From Larix sibirica (Eukaryota > Streptophyta > Pinopsida > Pinales > Pinaceae), in contig NWUY0300000982.1 of the NCBI GenBank assembly GCA_004151065.3, positions 50,049 to 80,208 of the forward strand: a DNA stretch of 30,160 nt, given 5' to 3'. A model generated the notes under the pieces. The model did no database searches, had not been told where the DNA came from, and worked only from the letters and a program-made list of their open reading frames with translations. Within the stretch, counting starts at the first letter, position 1, and every line of letters starts with the position of its first letter. This document shows positions 21,401-29,345 of the stretch, piece by piece. The position numbers and the translations under genes are program-made.

Positions 21401-24400
21401 AAACACGCATAATTCTATTAGTGGTAGTAATGTATGATCATTCCAATCATCGAGAAAGACCAACCTTTTGGGAGTTCATCAGGGAAACTTTATTGCATGG
21501 AAATATTTAGATTAATAGACTATATTACCTTGGAGAATTCAATTTAATTGAAAAGGTGGAGGACAAGAATGTACCAAAGTGTTAAGTAGACGATGTTGAA
21601 TTGAATTTCCAACATTTCAAAGAGGTTCTAAGTACTGAGGAGTTGGAGTTGCAGAGGGACCGGTTATGCACTTGGAACCACAAAAGAGTTGGAGCTGACT
21701 TTTGGTCAACAAACCTGGACTGGGTTTATGTTTCAAAGGTAGTGGCCTAGGAAGTTAAAACATTGGTCTACCAAATGATTCCAACAACAATAAATTTTTG
21801 AATCACTATCCAGTTTTGTGGGTAGCTAGCCCAATTGATGTTGAAGGAGATAAACAAGGACTTCCATTCATGTCTAACACTTTCCTACAATGACCAGGAC
21901 TATGTTAGTAAGCTAAATGCTTGGTTGGCAGAAAACTTACATGCAGGTCAGAAAGCTCTCCTTGGGGAAGATGGTGATTTATTAGTCTGCTTTTAAAAAA
22001 TAAACTAAAGGGTATTCAGCATTAGGACTTTTGGAAAATAGTCTCTACAGGGAATCATTGCTCAAGAAAATTAGTACGGTTTGTCAACTAGTGGTGCAGG
22101 GAGGGTAGAAAAATTGTAATAAAAAAGGGAAAGGATAGTGAATCTTGAATTGGACGACCTTAGTCTCGAGGAGAACAGTTTCATTAAGTGGTCAAGAACT
22201 ACTTGGGAGAAAGGAGATGAAACTTTGAAATTCTTTCAGAGGTATGTTAAATCCAAAAGGAATCTAAGTTTCATTTCAGCTATGAATCATGATAAATGGG
22301 GTAGGTGAGATTATGACAGATCAAAAGTTAATCAGCGAACACATCACAAAAAATTATGAGGAATTGTGGAGGGCTCAACATTACACTTGGAATCATGAGT
22401 TAGCTATGGATATTATAACCTAAGGCATACCTTTGCTTTACAGCTCTTATATTCTATTTTAGAAGAAGGTTTCCTACAATTGAAGACATGGAGGGGATTA
22501 TGGAAACCATAATTGTTGATAAGGCACTTGTGCCGCATGGGCTAACAATTGAATTCTTCAATCTACTGCTGATAAACTTACCTCCTATTCCATGGCATAA
22601 TTAAAGTTGTGCAGAAAATGAGATTCTATTAATGCCACCTTTGTTTCCGTAGTGCCTAAAAGTAGAGACATGAACGAGATCTGTAATTGGAGGCCCATCC
22701 CCTTATGCAACATCAGTTAAATATTTACAAAGGCATTGACAAACAGACTAAGATTATTCATGGATGCTTTAGTGTCACCTAACCAAACAGATTTTGTCCT
22801 TGGCAGGAAGATAATGGATAGCATAGTAGTTGCTAAAGAGGCATTAAAGTCTGCAAACGTTGTTGCCAGGTTTCTCAAGATGGATATGGAGAAATCCTAT
22901 GATAGGCTGCAATGGGATTTCCTTCTAACTATCCATACTTGAAGAAATACATATTATGGCATAAGTTGCTATGGATAAGAGGCTTAGAAAAATGTTGTTA
23001 TTCTGGTGAATGGAGTTCCAACCAGACTTTCTGCTACCTCACACTGAGTCGGACAATGTTGCCCTCTTTCATCCTTCTTGTATATTTCAGGAGTGAAAGG
23101 TCTTTCCTCTATTCTGGAGTGGTTCAAAGGTGTGTATGTAGTAAGAAGATTGGAGGTTGTTAGTGAACACTATGCCTTTAGGTTTGGTTGACCAAACTAA
23201 AGTTCATGCCCAGAAAGTAACGCTTCGCATTTTTTGTCAAGTTGCAGGAGTAGAGATTTACTTTCAAAATCAAAGTTGATGATTGCCATTTATTGTCAAG
23301 TTGCAGGAGTAGAGGTTTACTTTCAAAATCAAAGTTGATGATTGCCATTACATTGCGGCAGATTGCTTAATCAGTTGCTTCAATACTTTTTATTATTATT
23401 GAGAAATACTTCTTATATTTACAAGGCCATATTTACAATCATACCCACTCAGGGATTTGAACCCGGGTCTCCACGTCAAAACAAGCCTGATCGCCCCATT
23501 GCTTGTCGATAGACCACATTCTTGTGGGTGAGTATTTTAATAAATTAACATATTTGATCTATTGTTTTGCATCTTTGGCATTTCAAGAAAAATAAAGTAT
23601 ACCTAATGAATAAACACCCATTTTATCCAAAAATGGACTCAATGTTTTTCCTACAACTACCATGTAGTTCATGAATTGCCTTTGCCTTTGGATTTGTTGT
23701 TTGTGTTAACCACCTACCTTTTAAACTTAAGCTACCTTATGGTCCTTGAATTGAATTTTACCAAACCATGCCTTTTGGACTAACCACTCTTTTCCAACCT
23801 TCATCAATAGAGTTTTTTCATCTTATCGATTGTCATTTCCTTGTGTCATCCTATCCCTTCATCATTTTGTCCACTCCTTGGTCAAGGAAAATGGCTAGAT
23901 GCATTGGTTAGGTTGATGTCCTCTCATTAGGAAAACCCCATTATTAATTCAAAAAAATAATCCTTAGGAGGATGTTCTTTATCCCCATGTGTTATACATG
24001 ATTGTCTTTGCCCATTTACCTTATCATTTCTTTGTATTGTCTTGTTTGTTCATCAATTTGTTTGACATTCCTTTGTCATGGAAAGAGGCTTAATGCATTG
24101 GTTAAGTTGATGTCTTTTCATCAGGTATTCCATGTACTTAATCCAAAAAATAAATAGAAGTTATTTTTCATGGTCGTGTATTGTGCCTAAACTACATTCC
24201 CTATTTGTCATTATTTCTTTGTTTTATCACGTCGATTCATCTTTGTTTGCTTCTTGGTTAAGAAAAGGAGCTTTATGAATTAGTTAGTTGTATGTTTCTT
24301 GTTAGGTAGAGTCCATATTCGATCCAAAAATTATCCCTAATGGAAGGATGTTCATTGTTCTTGTGCATTATCCCTAAATGCTTTTCAACCTTTTCCTTAT

Positions 24401-27400
24401 CATTTCTTTATGGCATCATGTCCATTTGTTAATTTTCTCTTTTCATTAAATAGGCGTTTTATTTAATCTAAAAAATAAGCATGATGGGGGATGATCTTTG
24501 TGCACATGCATTATTCCCTAAACCCATGTTTTGCTTGATGAATTGGTTAAGTGGATATTTTCTTATTAAGAAANTACCCACTCAGGGATTTGAACCCAGG
24601 TCTCCACGTCAATACAAGCGCAGTCACCTCGCTGCTTGCCGATAGACCACATTATTGTGGGTAAGTTGCTTCTATACTTGGTGTACCTTTTGTTGATTTC
24701 TGTGTTCCTATGGCATCAAACAAAGTTTTAATGAGTGATTAGATGCCTTTTCTGGAGTGGATTGAGAAGTCATTGAGCTCATGGCATAAGTAATCTCTTG
24801 GTCTTATGGGAAGAATTATAATGCTAAAATATTTTCTCTGCCAAATATTTGTATTTCCATCATCTACACTCTGAAGACGATATTTAAGAGGCTGTTCAGG
24901 CTCACAAATTCAAGCCAGTTAATTGGACCATGGTATGTGCCCCAATGCAAATAGAAGGGTTGGACATCAAATATCCTCTATGTTTGATAGAAGTAACTAA
25001 AGGAGCAAAGAGGCTAGGTAGCTTCTTCAATCCCAATCACTAGTGCTGGAAGGAAGTGATCGTAAGAAAGTATTTTAATGGCAAGCTTCGCTGAGTCTGT
25101 TCTATGTAAATCATTTGAATAGTGCAGAGTCTAGGATATGGAACTTCATGTAGAAGATATGAGAAAAAATTGTCCCATTCCTTTCTATTAATCCTGGAGA
25201 GAGAGGGATTAGGCTTGACATTTTCTGGGATAAATGTGGGGGGTTAGGAGGGTCCAAGGTTTGGACCCTTGGATCAAAAAGGAAGTGTCAATGATCTGGT
25301 TGGGCCTTTGAAGCAATATGGTTTTATACCACTCTTGGGCCTCTTTGATTCAAATGAAACAAGTTGGTTGTACTATCATATTTTTGATACATTGGTGGAA
25401 GATCTTGTCACAGGCCTATGTTCTGTGCAGGAAGTAACTCACCCTAACCAAATTTTATGATTAGGAGGGTTTCCAGAGGTAGGGGGGAGGGGATGGTCAA
25501 GGAAAAATATATACAATGGAAGGATAAGTGTAACTCTTTTCTCAACCAAATGGTTCTATGCTAACATTTATGAGACCTTGAATGTATTGAATTCCAGATA
25601 CCAAGTGAAATGGAGATCAATTTGGTGGAATTAAGGGAGCCTAATGGGAGGATGTGACACAGTGTTGCATACCCATCAAGATTTTTGCTTTCAGGAAGTT
25701 GGAACTCGCTGGATGTCAACACAAAATCTGACTTCTAATTTGTGGTCAGCAAAGCGATCAAACAACCCATATTTTCTGAAGCCGCTTGTGGAAGTGGAAA
25801 CATAGATTATGGTCTAGATGGGTGGAGGCTTTGAAACTAGAGAGATGGATTGAAGAACTCAAGGGTTCATCCATATGATACATGATTTGGGAAGGAAGCA
25901 GGAAGCAGTGGCACAATGCAAGGCAAGTTTGATGGCTGGCTCTTCTTTCTGCTAAAGTTTTCATTCATGAATTTGGAAAAATAAGAGTTGGGATTTTTTT
26001 TCAATGTTGCCCCCCATCCATCGACAAGGTTTGGAACACTATTTCATAAAAAATGACTTTATATGAATATTGGACAATAAAGGACAAGTTTTTGAATGGT
26101 TTAAATGCAAGCTTTTTGGTGACTTTTTTTCCTGTTATTGTAGTTTTTTTTTAGCTAATGTTATTAAATTAACTGGTGTAAACAATGGCATAAGAAGATG
26201 ACTCAAGAGTTGGGGACATAATTGGGTTAAGTTTTTAACATGTAGGCTATAATCTGGAAGTACTTAACGTTTTTCTTATGTATTTTGGTTTGGGTAGTAT
26301 TAGGAAAAAAAGAAATGCACCAACCACCCCATATTGTAGGTGTGATTCCACTCAAATTTGGGAGAGGTAGAGCTCAACATCAAAATAATATTTTGATATA
26401 TTATATTTAAGAAAGCTTTTTTAAGTAGATGCTTCTAGCAAGCAAGTGCATCTCACAATAGACAGAGTATCATTCAGCTAAGTGGCTGTGAGTGGGGGCT
26501 ATCTATTCAACAATGGACTCATTTGGAAGCAACTGTGAATGGGGGCTATCTATTCCATGATAGATTATCATTTGGATAAGCAAACGTGAGTGGATGGTAT
26601 TTACAACAAAGCAATTGCAAATGGGGGGGCATCTATTTTGTGATAGAGTATCATTCGGCTAAGTGGCTGGGCTATGTATCCCACGATAGAGTATCATTTG
26701 GCTAAGCAACTATGAGTGGGGAGTAACTGTAGTCTGTGACAATGTAGTGGTGAATGGTTGGGTATCTATTTTGTGACAAGACTATTATTTGGCTAAGGGG
26801 CAGTGAGTGGGGGGGTATCTATTCCACAACAGAGAATCATTGGGGTATCTTATTGGCTAAGCAACTATGAGTGGGGAGTAACTGTGACAATGTAGTGGTG
26901 AGTGGTGAGTGGTTGGGTATCCATTTTGTGACAAGACTATTATTTGGCTAAGGGGCAGTGAGTGGGGGGTATCTCTTCCACAACAGAGAATCATTGGGGT
27001 ATCTATTCTGTGACAAACTACCACTTGGCTAAGCAGCCATGAGTGGGGGATATCTATTCCGCAACATCTATGGAGGACTTGCACCTCACTCTAGGCGCAT
27101 AAGTCCACCCAAGATGGTCCATGAGTAGCCGGCATGTCACTTTGGAGAATCGAACCTTGGTTGGGACAATAATAGTGCCCTGTTTTTACAAAGCAAACCT
27201 CGTTGACAAGAAAGTATATTATTATTATTATTATTATTATTTTATTTTTTATATTGTTTTTATTTGACTTTGGTGTTAAATTGAGGGGCGACTGAGGGGT
27301 AAAGAGTGTGTGTGAGTGGAGAAAGTAATACAAACAACCATCTATTAACCCTGCTAATACAACCACATTAAATGTGGTTGGTTTAGGCGGACATGCTTTA

Positions 27401-28699
27401 ATTGAGTGAAGAGAGAAGAAGAAGAGAGAATGTTGCGGAGAAGAAGAAGGTCTGCATTAATGGAACGTCAGTGTTAATCCAGATGACTGGATTTACTATA
27501 GTGAGCTGATTATTGATTAATCACTCTTCATTTGGGTGTTTTATCTGTGTAAGAATAAATCACAACCCTTTTGTTGGGCAATGTGATAAAAATATTTATT
27601 AAATAGGGTCAAACCAGAGTAATTCTACTCCAACAGAAAAACAAAACAAAGAAAAAAGGAAAGAATAGAAGCTGGAAGTAATTACAGACCTGCATTGTGG
27701 GCATAGACTGCGCAGTCTCCATTCCATCCTTGTTCTTCTTCTGCAACAATATTTCCTAACAATTCCACATCTGTGGGATGAACATGCCCTGTAATGTATT
27801 CAGGGCATTTAACATCGATGACCTTTACACACTTGTCTTCATCTGACCACCCTGCCCCTTGGCAATTGAAGACTCCTACAACTCCTGTGCAGGCATTCAT
27901 GTTCCATATCTTCAACAAGCTGAAACACAACTACATGGTCATTACATAATATCAAGGGTAAAACACTTTGCACAGTATATTTATAAACTGCATATCTCCA
28001 ACTGTATTGACAACACAAGGAGGAAACTTTCTGCAACTTCAACTCCAACATTAGCCATCAAGTTTACAGTAAATTATGTTAGGATGTGTGATAATGTTAA
28101 ATTTACCTTTTACAATCCACTGTGACATCAACAAAAAGGCAGTCACGAGTAGGTTTTCCAGGAAATTGTGCTCGCAGTACTGATCCATCAGGGAAGACAA
28201 GCTTTTTCAGAACCTTGAAGTCATGGTTACCAGGTTTGTCGCTGTAAAACCATTAACAGACTTAAATGTTATGTCCACTCAAGAAAATGAAACGACATAA
28301 GCTACACACACACCCCAGAGGAGGTCTGTATTAAAATGAGAGATTTGTCCTATATATGCAAAGGTGATGTAGTAGAAATTCTGTACCTGACATAGACACC
28401 ACAGCCACCAATAGCCCTAGCTGCAGCATGAAATTCTGCTGCAACATGACGACTCTGGAATGCAGATGGGAAAGGAATAACTTAGTAAGTCAGTACGTAA
28501 ATTTACCAAATTATTGTTAATCTATGCATAAGTATGCTGTGTTAACGGAGTACTTACATGAAACATATCCCAATCAGGCAACATAAATTCTCCTAACAGA
28601 ATGCTGTTGAAGGCCACGGAAGTAATGAAGAGAGTTTGTGATATTGGATCTTTGGGCATGAAATCCTCTGATGCTCTAACAATTGCAGTCTGCTTGGAA
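18204..28699 (-). CDS. Raffinose synthase / seed imbibition protein family gene (GH36), 3' part, six exons
   Basis: The family either transfers galactose from galactinol to sucrose (raffinose synthase) or hydrolyses alpha-galactosides at alkaline pH (seed imbibition type). Coding exons in transcription order are 28558-28699, 28387-28454, 28107-28241, 27690-27919, 18591-18679 and 18204-18497. All introns have GT-AG ends and all phases agree, giving 318 residues with no internal stop. Visible family blocks are [54 protein letters not shown] and [14 protein letters not shown] keeps the RxxxD pattern of the GH36 acid/base; the KxD nucleophile block should lie in missing upstream exons. Family proteins are roughly 750-800 residues, so this is about the C-terminal 40%. 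The AEFH and SDKPG wording resembles the alkaline alpha-galactosidase / seed imbibition branch more than true raffinose synthase (from memory, not an alignment). It is probably functional, since every exon is clean despite a 9-kb intron full of transposons. Confidence 0.93.
18591..18679 (-). CDS. Exon e of the GH36 gene, after the 9-kb intron
   Basis: An 89-bp exon: two bases completing the glycine codon plus 29 codons encoding [20 protein letters not shown] then EVYTITPIK. The acceptor is TTTTGCAG/GAAG and the donor is AAAG/GTTGAA. The order of blocks ([20 protein letters not shown]) matches the region that follows the YAHNAG block in this family. That is why I join it to the cluster at 27.7-28.7 kb rather than calling a second gene. 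Confidence 0.9.
18680..20164. other. Intron stretch without recognised gene
   Basis: AT-rich. It contains two loose copies of ATGGCTGAGAAAGAAACAA (19800 and 19854), and the right end may belong to the 5' part of the LINE. No coding signature was seen. Confidence 0.5.
20165..20645 (+). pseudogene. LINE ORF1 remnant (DUF4283-like)
   Basis: Frames broken by stops read [20 protein letters not shown], then [20 protein letters not shown] and VGFPLEL. This matches the plant LINE ORF1 pattern in which a 'WVRLPHLP..Y..E.L' block follows a 'VL..GPW' block. The expected zinc knuckle downstream is not readable. ORF1 protein normally binds element RNA; this copy cannot be made intact. Confidence 0.6.
20761..20842. 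repeat. 41-bp perfect tandem duplication
   Basis: Two identical 41-bp units starting GAGTGATAGACCC, at 20761 and 20802. It lies inside the LINE, between the ORF1 and endonuclease remnants. Confidence 0.95.
21150..21830 (+). pseudogene. LINE endonuclease domain remnant
   Basis: Readable pieces in order are [16 protein letters not shown] (family: KPDILFLQETK), [12 protein letters not shown] (family: GGLLVLWK), [29 protein letters not shown] (family: GDFN) and [12 protein letters not shown] with LDWVYVS. These are the apurinic/apyrimidinic-type endonuclease blocks of plant L1 elements. The catalytic glutamate of the QETK block is not present and GDFN is changed to GEFN, so the domain is dead as well as interrupted by stops. 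Confidence 0.72.
22170..23160 (+). pseudogene. LINE reverse transcriptase remnant, N-terminal and palm part
   Basis: [11 protein letters not shown] (family W..GD.NTKFF) opens the linker, then GLTIEFF. From about 22650 come [51 protein letters not shown] and [19 protein letters not shown], then VNGVPTR in another frame. These are RT blocks 1-4 of non-LTR elements. A stop falls right after the NWRP block and a frameshift after WDFLL. The aspartate of MDMEKSYDR survives; the later YADD block is not readable. Confidence 0.82.
23234..23350. repeat. 59-bp tandem duplication in LINE reverse transcriptase region
   Basis: Units start TTGTCAAGTTGCAGG at 23234 and 23293 and differ at a couple of bases. 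The unit encodes the [11 protein letters not shown] block (family: F...SGL.IN..KS). The period is not a multiple of three, so it shifts the frame. Confidence 0.93.
23389..23531 (-). mobile_element. tRNA-derived SINE, complete copy
   Basis: On the minus strand it begins ACCCACAAGAATGTGG. It has a pol III A-box-like stretch (TGGTCTATCGA), a good B box (GGTTCAAATCC) about 42 bases later, a short body, and an AATAATAATAAAA 3' tail directly against the target duplication. The size is about 143 bp. I do not recognise the family by name. Confidence 0.72.
23690..24573. repeat. Degenerate tandem repeat, about 185-bp unit, four to five units
   Basis: A recurring order of words marks each unit: TCATTTCTTTGT, then a CATTGGTTAAGTTGATGT-like block, then AATCCAAAAAATAA, then ATGTTCTTT, GCATTAT and CCTAAA. 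Block starts fall near 23890, 24083, 24262 and 24440. Units are diverged, so the array is old. It forms most of the body of the SINE composite and codes for nothing visible. Confidence 0.6.
24574..24574. other. Single unresolved base at a SINE boundary
   Basis: The N falls exactly where SINE homology starts. This suggests a contig join or unresolved repeat rather than a random low-quality base. Confidence 0.9.
24575..24663 (-). mobile_element. tRNA-derived SINE, head only
   Basis: The same head as the copy at 23.4 kb, differing at about a dozen of 88 bases, so it is a separate copy rather than an echo. The A box reads TGGTCTATCGG (full consensus fit) and the B box GGTTCAAATCC. The body and tail are missing at the N at 24574. 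The head abuts the right target-site duplication. Confidence 0.7.
24665..25470 (+). pseudogene. LINE C-terminal region after the SINE composite
   Basis: In one frame it reads [20 protein letters not shown] and [20 protein letters not shown], the plant L1 pattern YLGVPL...W...L..W....LS..GRI.L.K. Further on, [17 protein letters not shown] and a RIWNF/NPGE block match the carboxy-terminal region. It continues the element seen before 23373: the frame through the insertion target reads SVASI then LGVPF when one copy of the target duplication is removed. Confidence 0.75.
25471..26440. other. Intron stretch without recognised gene
   Basis: It may hold the 3' end of the LINE, but no family block can be read with confidence. 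It is AT-rich towards 26100-26400. Confidence 0.4.
26470..27070. repeat. G-rich minisatellite with a higher-order unit
   Basis: A unit of about 50-60 bp of the type GTGAGTGGGGGGTATCTATT, then a GATAGAGTATCATTTGGCTAAG-like stretch, recurs about ten times with variation. A longer 155-bp repeat is superposed: GCTAAGCAACTATGAGTGGG occurs at 26701 and 26856, with the same following blocks. It lies 0.6 kb from an exon of the GH36 gene. Confidence 0.85.
27217..27243. repeat. (ATT)n microsatellite
   Basis: About eight uninterrupted TTA/ATT triplets, running into a T-rich stretch. Confidence 0.95.
27244..27689. other. Intron end without gene, with a short inverted repeat
   Basis: The only structure is AACCACATT-A-AATGTGGTT at 27361-27379, a perfect 9-bp-arm inverted repeat, followed by purine-rich GAAGAAGAGAGAA stretches. 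No coding sequence was seen. Confidence 0.5.
27690..27919 (-). CDS. Exon d of the GH36 gene
   Basis: A 230-bp exon encoding [20 protein letters not shown], then [20 protein letters not shown] and, near its end, [11 protein letters not shown]. The acceptor is GTTTCAG/CTTG and the donor is GCAG/GTCTGT. It follows a 187-bp intron. The donor leaves one base of a glycine codon, which is completed 9010 bp away by an exon starting GA, exactly as the family sequence requires. Confidence 0.93.
28107..28241 (-). CDS. Exon c of the GH36 gene
   Basis: A 135-bp exon encoding [14 protein letters not shown], then [20 protein letters not shown] and LFVDVTVD. The acceptor is TTTACAG/CGAC and the donor is AAAAG/GTAAAT. 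It completes the split serine codon of the preceding exon across a 145-bp intron and itself ends in a split serine codon. DKPG rather than the SVGKHNF-type wording of true raffinose synthase points to the seed imbibition branch. Confidence 0.92.
28387..28454 (-). CDS. Exon b of the GH36 gene
   Basis: A 68-bp exon of 22 codons plus two bases. It encodes [17 protein letters not shown] followed by CGVYV and ends within a serine codon. The acceptor is TTCCAG/AGT and the donor is CAG/GTACAG. It follows exon a across a 103-bp intron in phase 0. The AEFHAAARA and GGCGVYVSD blocks are strong family signatures. Confidence 0.92.
28558..28699 (-). CDS. Exon a of the GH36 gene (first one in the window)
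   Basis: This exon gives one base plus 47 codons, from [13 protein letters not shown] to LPDWDMFH. The acceptor is ATGTAG just before TTCC and the donor is CAT/GTAAGT. It starts with the last base of a codon begun in an upstream exon outside the recognisable sequence. The RASED stretch holds the presumed acid/base aspartate of the family. Most relatives, as I recall them, have DD here and this one has ED, which keeps the second, catalytic D. Confidence 0.92.
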
Positions 28700-28830
28700 C
28701 TACATGGACATGCCATCACCATCAGATTTTATTAAAGCTATCATGGTAAAAATTTAAGTTCCTCGAACTTTTTACATCTATAATGGATTTGGATTATATG
28801 AATTGGAACAACTTCTAAAGATTTGTAAAA

Positions 28831-29226
28831 TAATATGCCCTTGTGCTAAAATTTAAAACAGCATCACAATGATTTGGGTCTCACAATCAAATTTCAAGCC
28901 TTCGATGCCCTTTAAGGGCTATCTTTCTTGGGTCACAAGGCGTTTACAAACTATTTTTGTCCTTTAAATGGAAGATGGCAATTAAACTAAATACTTGTGG
29001 AAAACAGGGCAACGTTAAATTTGGTAAATAATATGCCCTTGTGCGAAAATTTAAAATAGCATCACAATGATTTGGGTCTCACAATCAAATTTCAAGCCTT
29101 CAATGCCCTTTAAACTTGTTTAAAGGCTATCTTTCTTGGGTCACCAAATGTTTACAAACTAATTTCGTCCTTTAAATAGAAGATGACAACTAAATTAAAT
29201 ACTCATGGAAAGCAGGGCAACATTTA
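28831..29226. repeat. 198-bp tandem duplication upstream of exon a
   Basis: Both units start TAATATGCCCTTGTG (28831 and 29029) and end near CAGGGCAACR. They share most of their bases but have about a dozen changes and a few-base insertion in the second unit. The duplication is therefore older than the 2.48-kb one elsewhere. Confidence 0.92.
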
Positions 29227-29231
29227 CAACC

Positions 29232-29345
29232 AGATTAAGGGGTTAGCTTAACCGGTTGTTGGCAATGTTGCTGGGCATTTGGATGTTTCTGTGCTGGCAG
29301 ATGCCCAGTTTGAATCCCCCTTGGTAAGGTGTACTAGTATATTCC
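29232..29345 (+). mobile_element. Possible tRNA-derived SINE head
   Basis: An A-box-like TAGCTTAACCG (29244) is followed 52 bases later by a B-box-like AGTTTGAATCC (29307). The spacing is long for a tRNA or a compact SINE. No tail or target duplication was found. It is not a tRNA gene, as no cloverleaf is apparent. Confidence 0.35.

Larger units (their letters stand above)
23389..24663 (-). mobile_element. Composite SINE insertion with internal tandem repeat, nested in the LINE
   Basis: The two ends carry SINE sequence in the same (minus) orientation. A full head-to-tail copy lies at the left and a second head, truncated at an N, at the right. About 1.04 kb of degenerate tandem repeat separates them. 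The whole block is flanked by AGTTGCTTCAATACTT (23373-23388) and AGTTGCTTCTATACTT (24664-24679), matching at 15 of 16 bases. No such repeat flanks the left SINE alone. The likely history is one retrotransposition event of a long transcript, or recombination between SINEs; a misjoin at 24574 cannot be excluded. Confidence 0.65.
20165..25470 (+). mobile_element. Decayed L1-like plant LINE inside the intron, antisense to the host gene
   Basis: The domain order on the plus strand is that of a plant L1-type element: an ORF1 DUF4283-like region, endonuclease, reverse transcriptase and a C-terminal region. It carries many stops and frameshifts throughout and is interrupted at 23389-24663 by a SINE composite. 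The 5' end is not defined; it may begin as far left as 19.6 kb. The 3' end is also unclear, with no clean poly(A); LINE-like wording fades after about 25.47 kb. It is not autonomous now. Confidence 0.8.
18680..27689 (-). other. Giant 9010-bp intron of the GH36 gene
   Basis: It is bounded by a GT donor after exon d and an AG acceptor before exon e. Its neighbours in the same gene are 93-187 bp, so about 98% of the length is acquired. The contents, listed separately, are plus-strand LINE remains, a nested SINE composite, a G-rich minisatellite and a TTA microsatellite. Unassigned parts are 18680-20160, 25471-26440 and 27244-27689, where I see no gene. Confidence 0.88.

Noticed and set aside
23441-23530. 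A tRNA gene (good B box) here and at 24575
   Set aside because: No cloverleaf or anticodon stem is apparent, two related copies exist, and there is a body with an A-rich tail and a target duplication. These are tRNA-derived SINEs.
26470-27070. A CRISPR-like array
   Set aside because: Units vary in sequence and spacing, there are no distinct spacers, and the context is a plant intron. It is a minisatellite.
27091-27366. A 91-codon minus-strand frame as the next exon after exon d
   Set aside because: It is driven by the ATT microsatellite (an isoleucine run) and shows none of the family blocks, which are found at 18.6 kb instead.
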